Shown here piece by piece: positions 28,931 to 36,273 of a stretch of 64,000 bases of DNA (position 1 is its first letter; each line of letters opens with the position of its first letter). The stretch comes from Rhizobacter sp. Root1221 (GTDB lineage: Bacteria > Pseudomonadota > Gammaproteobacteria > Burkholderiales > Burkholderiaceae_C). The position numbers were made by a program, and so were the translations under genes. The stretch is from positions 62,001 through 126,000 of the forward strand of contig NZ_LMDI01000010.1 of NCBI RefSeq assembly GCF_001425785.1, given 5' to 3'. The notes beneath the pieces were generated by a model. It had not been told where the DNA came from, did no database searches, and worked only from the letters and a program-made list of their open reading frames with translations.

Positions 28931-29617
28931 TCAGGCCGCCGAGGCCTTCATGGCCTGGCGCACGAGGTCGTCGATCTTCGAGGTGATGGCCGACAACTCG
29001 CCAGCCACGACGGCGAACTCGCGTCCCGCCCCGCCGGCCCGGGCGGCCGCCACCTGGGCGTTGAAGGCAACAATGCGCGCGTGCTTGGCGATCGACTCGA
29101 TGTCGTTCAACACGCCGGTCAACTGCGTGCGCGACGCGGCGGCGTGGGTCACGGCAAGGTTCTCGTACACCTGGGTGATCTGGTTCAACACGGCCAGCAG
29201 CGGCGTGGCGCCGTCCACCAGCTGCGCCACGAGGGCCGCCGCACCACCGCCGCGGGTGGCAAGCAGGTCGTGGGCGCGGCGGGCCAGGCCGATGAACTCC
29301 CGGATCGTCTTGTCACCGCCTGTCGGGCCCAGGTAGGCATCCTTCAGTTCGTCGCAGAACAAGCCCGGCACCGTGCCGTTGCCGTTCACGAGGGCCTCGT
29401 GCGCCTCGGAGAAGGTTGCCAGCGCCGCCTGGGACAGCGCGAGCGCACCGTCCTGCTCTTGCAACGCGAGCACCGCGTACAGCACGACCCGTTGCGACGT
29501 GAAGCGGCGCCGGCCGGAGAGGTTGATCAGCGTGCCGTACACCTGGCCCGAAGGCCGCAACGTGGTGCCTGCGGGCGGGTGCCGGGTGGGTGCTTGCGCT
29601 TGTTGAAGGTGCAGCAT
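28931..29617 (-). CDS. Miniature soluble PilJ/MCP-like protein
   Basis: 228 residues with no membrane segment. Residues about 30-50 (INLSGRRRFTSQRVVLYAVL) match the start of PilJ-type methyl-accepting sensor domains. The C-terminal third is helical and includes FNAQVAAARAGGAGREFAVVAGEL (residues 185-207; tip residues quoted in part), a degenerate form of the chemoreceptor hairpin tip (E. coli type [20 protein letters not shown]). The protein ends about 20 residues beyond the tip, so the return helix of the signalling hairpin is almost missing. It could act as a soluble modifier of a chemotaxis or Pil-Chp array. Neighbour genes give no hint. Confidence 0.65.
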   Translation of the reverse strand: MLHLQQAQAPTRHPPAGTTLRPSGQVYGTLINLSGRRRFTSQRVVLYAVLALQEQDGALALSQAALATFSEAHEALVNGNGTVPGLFCDELKDAYLGPTGGDKTIREFIGLARRAHDLLATRGGGAAALVAQLVDGATPLLAVLNQITQVYENLAVTHAAASRTQLTGVLNDIESIAKHARIVAFNAQVAAARAGGAGREFAVVAGELSAITSKIDDLVRQAMKASAA

Positions 29618-29760
29618 GGTCGTGTTCCGTGTGGTGGTTCACGCGCGGTCGACCCTGGATGGGGCGGCAGGGCGTTTGCCTCACGCAGGAAGCAGGGTTT
29701 GTACCAGCGGTTACGGATGCGCCCCAAGGCAGGGCGTTGGCCGGGTGTGCTCACACCTGC

Positions 29761-30159
29761 TCAGGCGTTCGGCGGGTCTTCGGGGTACTGCGCCGCCCCT
29801 TCGATGGGGGTCATCCAAGCCTCGCGCCGCTTGATCCACAGCTCTTCGGTGGGCACGAGGCCACAGGGTCCGCCGTCCAGCGCGCCGAGTTTCACCTCCA
29901 CCTCATGCTCTTCCGGCCGGAGGGCATACAGGCGGGTGCCGCAGCGGGGGCAGAAGTCGCGGCCTTCCCACGTGCGCGTTTCACCGCCGGTGGTGAACGC
30001 GGCGGTGTCCCACACGGCATAGGCCATGGCGACGCTGCCGGTTTCCTTGCGGCATGTGGTGCAGTGGCACAGGCCCACCTTCTGCGGTGGGCCGATCAAG
30101 GCAAAGCGGACGCTGCCGCAGCTGCAGCCGCCGAGGCGGGTGTTGGGAGGAATGCGCAT
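29761..30159 (-). CDS. GFA/CENP-V-fold zinc protein
   Basis: 132 residues of the glutathione-dependent formaldehyde-activating enzyme fold. Zinc ligands are visible: C12 and C14 (GCSCGSVRF), C31, C33 and C36 (CHCTTC), and C70 and C73 (CPRCGTRLY). Most members are not shown to act on formaldehyde; the call is of fold only. It starts 39 bases after the hypothetical gene 30199-30699 and is probably the second gene of that SOS-box-headed transcript. Confidence 0.85.
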   Translation of the reverse strand: MRIPPNTRLGGCSCGSVRFALIGPPQKVGLCHCTTCRKETGSVAMAYAVWDTAAFTTGGETRTWEGRDFCPRCGTRLYALRPEEHEVEVKLGALDGGPCGLVPTEELWIKRREAWMTPIEGAAQYPEDPPNA

Positions 30160-30198
30160 GGCAGATCCTTTCGAGCCCGGCCCCGGGGAAAGCGGGGA

Positions 30199-30699
30199 TC
30201 AATCGCGGCCGGGCTTGCGGTAGCCGCCTTCGATCCAGGCGGTGGCCGAGTCGCGCGTGAGCTTGAACGCCGGTGACACCCCGACCCGTGCGAGTTCGTT
30301 GCCATCGCCATCGCGGTCGCGGGCGGTGAGCACGGCAGTGGGGTCGTCGTCGTCGGGGGTGATGTCCATCGTGACGCGGATGCGTGTGAGGCCCAGGTCC
30401 ACGTCGACCTGCTTGTGCAGGATGGCGTGCAGCTGCTGCTCGTGGCGGCGCAGCACCTCGTTGGCGGTTTTCACGAGCGTGTGGAACGCCGGGGCGTCGA
30501 GGGGCTTGGGGTTTTTCTTGTCGCGGCCCATGGTCCATGGGCCCACCAGCGCGGCTTCGGACTGGCCGTCCTGGGTCATGGCAACGGCCCAGCCGTCGTC
30601 GTCTTCGTTCTTGATGATGCGGGCGGTCCAGCCGTCGTCCTGCCAGAGCGTGGCTTGCTGGAGGGCGACAGGCGCTTCGTCTTCGATGGCAAAGGTCAT
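30199..30699 (-). CDS. Hypothetical acidic protein behind a LexA box
   Basis: 166 residues, soluble, acidic, rich in Trp and Asp. Three parts can be seen: an N-terminal segment (VALQQATLWQDDGWTARIIKN), a helical middle ending in a His-rich stretch (NEVLRRHEQQLHAILHKQ) and a beta-like C-terminus with DITPDDDDPTAVLTARDRDG. No family recognised. ATG at 30697-30699. Its promoter carries TTGCCA-N16-TATAAA with a near-consensus LexA operator over the -10 element, predicting induction by DNA damage. The GFA-fold gene follows in the same direction. Confidence 0.7.
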   Translation of the reverse strand: MTFAIEDEAPVALQQATLWQDDGWTARIIKNEDDDGWAVAMTQDGQSEAALVGPWTMGRDKKNPKPLDAPAFHTLVKTANEVLRRHEQQLHAILHKQVDVDLGLTRIRVTMDITPDDDDPTAVLTARDRDGDGNELARVGVSPAFKLTRDSATAWIEGGYRKPGRD

Positions 30700-30721
30700 G
30701 GTGGCGTGCGCAAATGAGGTT

Positions 30722-30741
30722 GACTGTAAGTTTATACAGTA
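30722..30741 (-). promoter_or_regulatory. LexA (SOS) box overlapping a promoter
   Basis: On the minus strand TACTGTATAAACTTACAGTC contains CTGT-N8-ACAG, the LexA core, and matches 16 of 20 positions of the E. coli consensus. The -10 hexamer TATAAA (30731-30736) lies inside it and TTGCCA (30753-30758) is the -35, spacer 16. Transcription would start near 30724, about 25 bases before the ATG at 30699. Many betaproteobacteria use this LexA motif. Confidence 0.75.
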
Positions 30742-30784
30742 TTCGAGCGCGCTGGCAACCATCGGTGCGCGGGCCGCGCCGCCG

Positions 30785-31249
30785 TCATCGCGGCGGCATC
30801 GGTGCTGCAAGCGTGGGTGTGATGGCCGATGCCGGGTGGCACGCGCACGCGTGTTCGCCGGTGGCCGTCATGAACGACTGCAGGATGGCGCAGGACCGCG
30901 TGGGGTCGCCGTCGCACTGCTGGCGCAGCGACAGGAGCTGTTGTTCGAGTGCCTTCAACGCCGCCAGTTTCGCCTGCACGGTGGTGATGTGGCCGTCGAG
31001 CAGCGCGTTGACCTGGGCGCACGAGCGGTCCGGCGCGGCCGCGAAATCGATCAGCGTGCGGATCTCCGGCAGCGGGATGTCGAGCGAACGGCAGTGGCGG
31101 ATGAACTGCAGCCGCTCGCGGTGCTCGGTGGCATAGGCGCGGTAGCCGGACGGCTCGCGCCGGGGTTCGTCGAGCAGGCCTTCGCGCTCGTAGAAGCGGA
31201 TGGTCTGCACGTCGCATCCGACCTGGGTGGCCAACTCGCCGATTCGCAT
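30785..31249 (-). CDS. MerR-family regulator, CadR/PbrR type
   Basis: 154 residues: N-terminal MerR helix-turn-helix (MRIGELATQVGCDVQTIRFYEREGLL), a long dimerisation helix (about 80-112) and a Cys-containing C-terminus. C77 (DRSCAQVN) is the conserved metal ligand of Cd/Pb/Zn regulators, with further cysteines at 112, 120, 135 and 137 (HACACHP). This composition points to cadmium/lead sensing. The matching operator lies just upstream at 31273-31287. No P-type ATPase or efflux gene is adjacent. Confidence 0.88.
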   Translation of the reverse strand: MRIGELATQVGCDVQTIRFYEREGLLDEPRREPSGYRAYATEHRERLQFIRHCRSLDIPLPEIRTLIDFAAAPDRSCAQVNALLDGHITTVQAKLAALKALEQQLLSLRQQCDGDPTRSCAILQSFMTATGEHACACHPASAITPTLAAPMPPR

Positions 31250-31272
31250 GGGGTGTTTCTTTCGCGGGAACG

Positions 31273-31287
31273 CTGTATCGAGTACAG
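31273..31287. promoter_or_regulatory. CadR/PbrR-type operator upstream of the merR gene
   Basis: CTGTA-N5-TACAG, 24 bases upstream of the regulator's ATG. CadR/PbrR-type operators have this arm and spacer length. It most likely mediates autoregulation. It differs from the LexA box on the other side of the gene by one base in the spacer (N5 versus N6). Confidence 0.55.
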
Positions 31288-31368
31288 GGTTGCCACTGTA
31301 CGGGGTTGGCCGGGACTTCGCCGGCGATGGCGCCGAAGGCGCAAGGGCAGCAAGGCGATGCGCCTGCG

Positions 31369-32280
31369 TCAGCCGGCAGCGGCTACCGCCCGCCAGAAAC
31401 TCTCGGGCGTGGCCGGCGACGCCCCGGGCTGCCGGTACAGGCGGATGTCGACCGGGATGGCCCAGCTCGCGTCGCCCGCGGGCACCAGGCGGCCCGAGGC
31501 CAGTTCGTCGCCGATGAGGCTCTGCGGCAACCAGGCGAAGCCGCGGCCGTCGAGGGCCATCGACTTCAACACGGTGGCGAGGTGGGCGGTGAACACCGGT
31601 TCGGTGTGGGCGCTGTCGAGCGCCGCGCCGCGCAGGGCCCGCACGAGGCGGCCGATGCCGGATTCGGCGCTGTACGTGAGCATCGGCACCTTGCTGGCGG
31701 GCGCCTTGCCCACGCGGCGCAAGGCGTGGCGCGGCCGGCCGCGGGCGTCGGGCGCGCTCACCGGCAGCAGGTCGTCCGTGCCCACCCGCACCGATGGGTA
31801 CCCCGCCTGTTCGAGCCGGTTGGGCAGGTGCTCGTGGGCGTGGCACAGCACGAACTGCACGCGGCCCTGCAGCATCGCGGCCTCGCACTGCTGCATGACG
31901 TCGGAGACGAGTTGCACCGGGCCCACCGTCAACCGCGATTCCAGGCTGCGCAACCACGTGGGCAGGAACGTCAGCGACAGCGCATGGGTGGACGCGATGC
32001 GCAGCGTGGCCGAACTGGCATCCGCCACGGCGCGCGCCTCGTCGGGCACGCGGTCGACCCGGGCGAGGATCTCCTGTGCCACCGCGCGGAACCACTCCCC
32101 CACCTCGGTGAGCGTGACCGGGTGGCCGGTGCGGTCGAAGAGCGTGACCCCCAGCCAGTCCTCCAGCGCGCGGATGCGCCGGCTGAACGCGGGCTGGGTC
32201 ATGTGGCGATCCTCCGCGGCACGGGAGAAGTTGCCGGTGGCGGCCAGGGCCAGGAAGTCGTCGAGCCAGATCAGGTTCAT
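31369..32280 (-). CDS. LysR-family regulator divergent from the tartrate operon
   Basis: 303 residues with the N-terminal HTH (MNLIWLDDFLALAATGNFSRAAE...FDRTGHPVTLTEVG) and a LysR substrate-binding domain (LRIASTHALSLTFLPTWLRSLE begins it). ATG at 32278-32280 is chosen because the HTH starts there; a longer in-frame start at 32334 adds an unrelated tail. It is transcribed away from the DapA-family lyase gene with 155 bases between, and is the probable activator of that operon. The effector would be tartrate or a related hydroxy acid by context. Confidence 0.88.
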   Translation of the reverse strand: MNLIWLDDFLALAATGNFSRAAEDRHMTQPAFSRRIRALEDWLGVTLFDRTGHPVTLTEVGEWFRAVAQEILARVDRVPDEARAVADASSATLRIASTHALSLTFLPTWLRSLESRLTVGPVQLVSDVMQQCEAAMLQGRVQFVLCHAHEHLPNRLEQAGYPSVRVGTDDLLPVSAPDARGRPRHALRRVGKAPASKVPMLTYSAESGIGRLVRALRGAALDSAHTEPVFTAHLATVLKSMALDGRGFAWLPQSLIGDELASGRLVPAGDASWAIPVDIRLYRQPGASPATPESFWRAVAAAG

Positions 32281-32435
32281 GGGCGAGGGGCAGCAGCAGT
32301 GCCCTGTGAGCATGCAAGCAGACCGAAGCGGCATTGGTCAGGACGAACCCGTACGGCGATCATTTTCCAGTCGAGTCCGCGAGCTCGATGCGATCTGCCC
32401 CTTGTCCCGTTGCCCCGTTGACCCCAGGAGACACC

Positions 32436-33368
32436 ATGCCCTCGACCCCCGACTACCGCGGCATCATTCCCGCCATCGCCTGCCCGTTCACCAGCGATTA
32501 CCGGATCGACGAACCTGCGTTGCGCAAGCACGCCTCCTGGCTGGCCACGCAACCCGGGGTTGTCGCCGTGATGACCAACGGCCACACCGGCGAGGTGTTC
32601 TCGCTGATGCCGCGCGAGCGTGCCGAGGTGACCCGCATCGTGGCCGACGAGCTGAAGGGCCGGCTGCCGGTCATCTCGTCGATCGTGTGCGAAGGCATCC
32701 GCGACGCCCAGGAGCAGGCGTCGATGGCCCGGGAGGCCGGCGCCCGCGCGCTCGACGTGATGCCGCCCCACCACTGGCTGCGGTTCGGCTTCCGGCCGGA
32801 CCACGTGAAGGACTATTTCGCCGCGATCGGCGAGGTGGGCCTCGACCTCGTGGCCCACGTCTACCCTGCCTGGACCCGCGCGTCGTATTCGAGCGCCACG
32901 CTCGCCGAACTGGCCCGGCTGCCGTACGTGAAGGCCTTCAAGGTGGGCCAGCGCGACATGAACAAGTACGCGGCCGACATCCAGGCCATCCGCGCGGCGG
33001 ACCCCGCCAAGGTCATCCTCACCTGCCACGACGAGTACCTGCTCGCGTCGATGGTGCAGGGGGTGGACGGGGCGCTGGTCGGGTTCGCCACCTTCATCCC
33101 GTCGCTCATCAACGACCTGTGGGAAGCGGTGAAGGCCGGCGACCTGAAGAGGGCCATGGCCGTGCAGGACGTGATCACGCCGCTGAAGGATGCGGTGTAC
33201 GGCGGCGGCGAGCCTACCGGCGAGGCGCACGCGCGCATGAAGATGGGCATGTACCTCGCGGGCGTGCTCGACTCGCCCACCGTCCGTCCCCCGACCGAGT
33301 CACCGAACGACGCCGAGATGGCGGCGCTCCGTGCCGCCGTGGCCAACGCCGGCCTGCTCAAGCGCTGA
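32436..33368 (+). CDS. Dihydrodipicolinate synthase (DapA)-family lyase
   Basis: A 310-residue TIM-barrel class I aldolase. The Schiff-base lysine is probably K169 (YVKAFKVG), with Y143 (VYPAW) as the catalytic tyrosine; TNGHTGE at about 47-53 replaces the TTGE of true DapA, so a role in lysine synthesis is unlikely. Catabolic members act on keto-deoxy-sugar acids or related keto acids. It is the first gene of a four-gene unit with TctC, an SDR and a TarD-like dehydratase; the AGGAG ribosome site lies at about 32426-32430. Its reaction in the pathway is not certain. Confidence 0.82.
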   Translation: MPSTPDYRGIIPAIACPFTSDYRIDEPALRKHASWLATQPGVVAVMTNGHTGEVFSLMPRERAEVTRIVADELKGRLPVISSIVCEGIRDAQEQASMAREAGARALDVMPPHHWLRFGFRPDHVKDYFAAIGEVGLDLVAHVYPAWTRASYSSATLAELARLPYVKAFKVGQRDMNKYAADIQAIRAADPAKVILTCHDEYLLASMVQGVDGALVGFATFIPSLINDLWEAVKAGDLKRAMAVQDVITPLKDAVYGGGEPTGEAHARMKMGMYLAGVLDSPTVRPPTESPNDAEMAALRAAVANAGLLKR

Positions 33369-33380
33369 CACGGAGGCCCC

Positions 33381-34349
33381 ATGCAACGCCAACAGTTCCT
33401 GCGGCTCGCCGCCGCCGCGTGGCTCGGCCTCTGCGGCGCCGCGTTCGGCCAGCAGCCGTACCCGGCTGCCAAGCCCGTGACCATCATCATTCCGTTCCCG
33501 CCGGGCGGCACGCTCGACGCCGTGGGCCGCCAGCTGGCGCAAAAGCTCGGCGAGCAGATGCACCAGACGTTCATCGTGGAGAACCGCCCCGGTGGTGCCG
33601 GCACCATCGGCGGCACGATGGTGGCGAAGGCCCCGGCGGACGGCTACACGTTGCTCTTCAACGCGTCGGCGCTCACCACCACGCCGATGACGATGAAAAC
33701 CCCGCCGTACGACGTGGCCAAGGACTTCCAGGCCATTGCCCTGGTGGCCAAGGCCCCGCTGTCGGTCTCGATCAACAAGAACCTGCCGTTCAACGACGTG
33801 AAGGGCCTGCTGGCGTATGCCAAGACCCATCCCGGCAAGCTCACGTTCGCGATCGGTTCGGCCGCGTCGGCCGGCCACCTGTCCACCGAACTGCTGAAAC
33901 GGGCCGGCAACATCGAGTACGTGATCGTGCCGTACAAGGGTTCTGCACCGGCCTACCAGGACCTGGTGGGCGGCACCATCGACGGGTTCATCGACCCGAT
34001 CCTCGGCGCCACCGGGTTCGCCAAGGCCGGCCAGCTCAAGATCATCGCGGTGACCTCGAAGGCCCGCCTGGCCACGTTGCCCGACGTGCCCACCGTGGGT
34101 GAAACCGTGCCCGGCTACGAGTTCTACAGCTGGTACGGCCTGTGGGGGCCGGCGGGGCTGCCGAAGGAGATCGCGCAACGCCTGAACGACGAGGTCAACA
34201 AGGCGATCCGTGGCGAGATGAAGGACAAGCTGACCCAGCAGGGCCTGGTGCTGACCCCCGGCTCGATCGAGGACTTCGCGCGCTTCCAGAAGGACGACAT
34301 GGCGCTGTCGGCCAAGATCATCACCGAGGGGAAGATCCGTGCCGAATGA
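33381..34349 (+). CDS. Tripartite tricarboxylate transporter substrate-binding protein (TctC/Bug family)
   Basis: 322 residues with signal peptide MQRQQFLRLAAAAWLGLCGAAFG and the Bug-family features: ITIIIPFPPGG-like start (VTIIIPFPPGGTLD), a PAGGAGTIGG-type loop (PGGAGTIGGTMVAKAPADGYT) and the conserved AFAIGSAASAGHLSTEL region. Bug proteins bind carboxylates such as tartrate, citrate or glutamate; context suggests tartrate or a related hydroxy acid. No tctA/tctB permease genes are adjacent, as is common for this hugely expanded Burkholderiales family. Its last 11 bases overlap the SDR gene. Confidence 0.9.
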   Translation: MQRQQFLRLAAAAWLGLCGAAFGQQPYPAAKPVTIIIPFPPGGTLDAVGRQLAQKLGEQMHQTFIVENRPGGAGTIGGTMVAKAPADGYTLLFNASALTTTPMTMKTPPYDVAKDFQAIALVAKAPLSVSINKNLPFNDVKGLLAYAKTHPGKLTFAIGSAASAGHLSTELLKRAGNIEYVIVPYKGSAPAYQDLVGGTIDGFIDPILGATGFAKAGQLKIIAVTSKARLATLPDVPTVGETVPGYEFYSWYGLWGPAGLPKEIAQRLNDEVNKAIRGEMKDKLTQQGLVLTPGSIEDFARFQKDDMALSAKIITEGKIRAE

Positions 34350-35034
34350 CCGCCATGCCGTGGTCACCGGCAGCAGCTCGGGCATCGGGCTCGCGATTGC
34401 CCGTACGCTGCTAGCCGATGGCTGGTCCGTCTCTGGCCTCGATGTGTCGGCCCCGGCCATCGACCACCCGGCATTCCAGGCCGTGGCCGTGGACCTGGGT
34501 GACGGCGCCGCCACGCGGGCGGCCGCCGCCAGGTTCACCGGTGCGCAGGTGCTCGTGCACGCCGCCGGCGTGTTGCGGGTGGCGCCCCTCGGGGCCTTGC
34601 AGGCGGCCGATGGCGACCTGATGTGGCGGCTGCACGTGCAGGCGGCCGAGGTGCTGGCCGATGTGCTCGTGCCCGCGATGGTGGCCGCCGGGCGCGGGCG
34701 CGTGGTGCTCGTGGGCAGCCGCGTGGCACAGGGCAAGGCCGGCCGCAGCCAGTACGCCGCCAGCAAGGCCGCACTCGCCGCGTTGGCGCGCAGCTGGGCC
34801 GCCGAGGTGGTGGCCCATGGGGTGACCGTCAACGTCGTGTCGCCCGCCGCCACCGAGACGGCCATGCTCGGCGACCCCCGGCGCCAGAGCGAACCCCCGG
34901 CGCTGCCACCGCTGGGCCGCCTCATCCAGCCCGGTGAGATCGCATCGCTCGTCGCTTACCTGCTGTCGCCCGCCGCGGCGCCGATCACGGGCCAGGACAT
35001 CCAGGTCTGCGGTGGCGCCTCGCTGCCGCGCTGA
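34339..35034 (+). CDS. Short-chain dehydrogenase/reductase
   Basis: 231 residues of the classical SDR family. The nucleotide-binding motif is TGSSSGIG (about residues 9-16); HAAG (about 74-77) substitutes for NNAG. The catalytic set appears as Ser in VLVGSRVAQ, and Tyr and Lys in YAASK. The GTG start at 34339 overlaps the end of the TctC gene, indicating translational coupling. Within the operon it probably oxidises or reduces a hydroxy-acid or keto-acid intermediate; the substrate cannot be read from sequence. Confidence 0.85.
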   Translation: MPNDRHAVVTGSSSGIGLAIARTLLADGWSVSGLDVSAPAIDHPAFQAVAVDLGDGAATRAAAARFTGAQVLVHAAGVLRVAPLGALQAADGDLMWRLHVQAAEVLADVLVPAMVAAGRGRVVLVGSRVAQGKAGRSQYAASKAALAALARSWAAEVVAHGVTVNVVSPAATETAMLGDPRRQSEPPALPPLGRLIQPGEIASLVAYLLSPAAAPITGQDIQVCGGASLPR

Positions 35035-35071
35035 CCCCTCTCTCCCTTTCTTCTCTCCCTTTCTTGTCTCT
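35035..35071. repeat. Polypyrimidine direct repeat between SDR and dehydratase genes
   Basis: CTCTCCCTTTCTT occurs twice in tandem in an otherwise GC-rich region, giving an almost pure C/T tract of about 35 bases that ends 15 bases before the tarD-like ATG. No ribosome-binding site lies inside it; ACACCTCCC follows. Function unknown. Confidence 0.5.
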
Positions 35072-35085
35072 ACGGAACACCTCCC

Positions 35086-36252
35086 ATGAAGATCATCGAC
35101 ATCCGCGAAGAAACCAAGCCCATCAAGTCGAACATCCGCAACGCCTACATCGATTTCTCGAAGATGACACTGAGCCTCGTGGCCGTGGTCACCGACGTGA
35201 TCCGCGATGGCAAGCCGGTGGTCGGCTATGGCTTCAACTCCAATGGCCGCTACGGGCAGGGCGCGCTGATCCGCGAGCGGTTCCGCCCGCGTGTGCTGGA
35301 GGCCGATCCGGCGAGCCTGCTCGACAGGCAGCGCGACAACCTCGACCCGCACAAGGTGTGGGCCACGATGATGACCAACGAAAAGCCCGGCGGCCACGGT
35401 GAACGGTCCGTGGCGGTGGGCACGATCGACATGGCCATCTGGGATGCCGTGGCGAAGATCGAGAAGAAGCCGCTGTACCAACTGCTCGCCGAGCGGTACG
35501 GCAACGGCACGGCCAACCGCAAGGTGTTCGTCTACGCTGCCGGCGGCTACTACTGGCCGGGCCAGGGCCTCGAAGGGCTCGAGCGCGAGATGCGCAGCTA
35601 CCTCGACCGCGGTTACTCGGTGGTGAAGAAGAAAATCGGCGGCGCGCCGCTTGCAGAGGACTGCCGGCGCATCGAGGCGGTGCTGAAGCTGCTCGGCCCG
35701 GGCCAGCGCCTGGCCGTGGATGCCAACGGGCGTTTCGACGTCAGGACGGCCGTCGCCTACGCCAAGGCGCTCTCGCAGTACGACCTGTTCTGGTACGAGG
35801 AAGCGGGTGACCCGCTGGACTACGCCCTGCAGGCCGAGCTGGCGAACCACTACGACAAGCCCATGGCCACCGGCGAGAACCTGTTCTCGATGCAGGACGC
35901 CCGCAACCTGATCCGGTACGGTGGCATGCGCCCGGACCGCGACTGGCTGCAGTTCGACTGTGCGCTCAGCTACGGCCTCGTCGAGTACCTGCGCACGCTG
36001 GACATGCTCAAGGACAACGGCTGGTCCCCGTCGCGCTGCATCCCGCATGGCGGCCACCAGATGTCGCTGGCCATCGCCGCGGGGCTGGGCCTGGGCGGCA
36101 ACGAGTCGTACCCCGACCTGTTCCAGCCGTATGGCGGGTTCCCCGATGGCGTCACCGTCGACAACGGCCACGTGATGCTGCCCGAGCTGCCGGGCATCGG
36201 CTTCGAAGGCAAGGCCGACCTGTTCGCGGAGATGCGGGCGCTGTCGGCTTGA
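35086..36252 (+). CDS. tarD: D(-)-tartrate dehydratase (TarD-like, enolase superfamily)
   Basis: 388 residues of the mandelate racemase/enolase superfamily, strongly resembling the characterised Bradyrhizobium D-tartrate dehydratase along its length, as I recall it. The KxK pair is K181/K183 (VVKKKIGG), the Mg2+ ligands D212 (VDANG), E238/E239 (WYEE) and E264 (TGEN), and the catalytic base H321 (PHGGHQ). It would convert D-tartrate to oxaloacetate in the cytoplasm. It is the last gene of the unit with a DapA-family lyase, a Bug binding protein and an SDR, controlled by the divergent LysR. ATG at 35086. Confidence 0.88.
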   Translation: MKIIDIREETKPIKSNIRNAYIDFSKMTLSLVAVVTDVIRDGKPVVGYGFNSNGRYGQGALIRERFRPRVLEADPASLLDRQRDNLDPHKVWATMMTNEKPGGHGERSVAVGTIDMAIWDAVAKIEKKPLYQLLAERYGNGTANRKVFVYAAGGYYWPGQGLEGLEREMRSYLDRGYSVVKKKIGGAPLAEDCRRIEAVLKLLGPGQRLAVDANGRFDVRTAVAYAKALSQYDLFWYEEAGDPLDYALQAELANHYDKPMATGENLFSMQDARNLIRYGGMRPDRDWLQFDCALSYGLVEYLRTLDMLKDNGWSPSRCIPHGGHQMSLAIAAGLGLGGNESYPDLFQPYGGFPDGVTVDNGHVMLPELPGIGFEGKADLFAEMRALSA

Positions 36253-36273
36253 CGCGACGGGGGTGGCTGGTAC

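Noticed and set aside
30722-30741. Interpretation of the 30722-30741 dyad as the MerR operator
   Set aside because: The spacer (CTGT-N8-ACAG) fits LexA, not CadR/PbrR (N7 between CTGT and ACAG), and a better-spaced MerR operator exists at 31273-31287.
30242-34102. 1286-codon open frame on the plus strand across the merR/lysR region
   Set aside because: It runs antisense to well-supported genes, has low-complexity Arg/Ala/Ser composition and no recognisable domain; a GC-content artefact.
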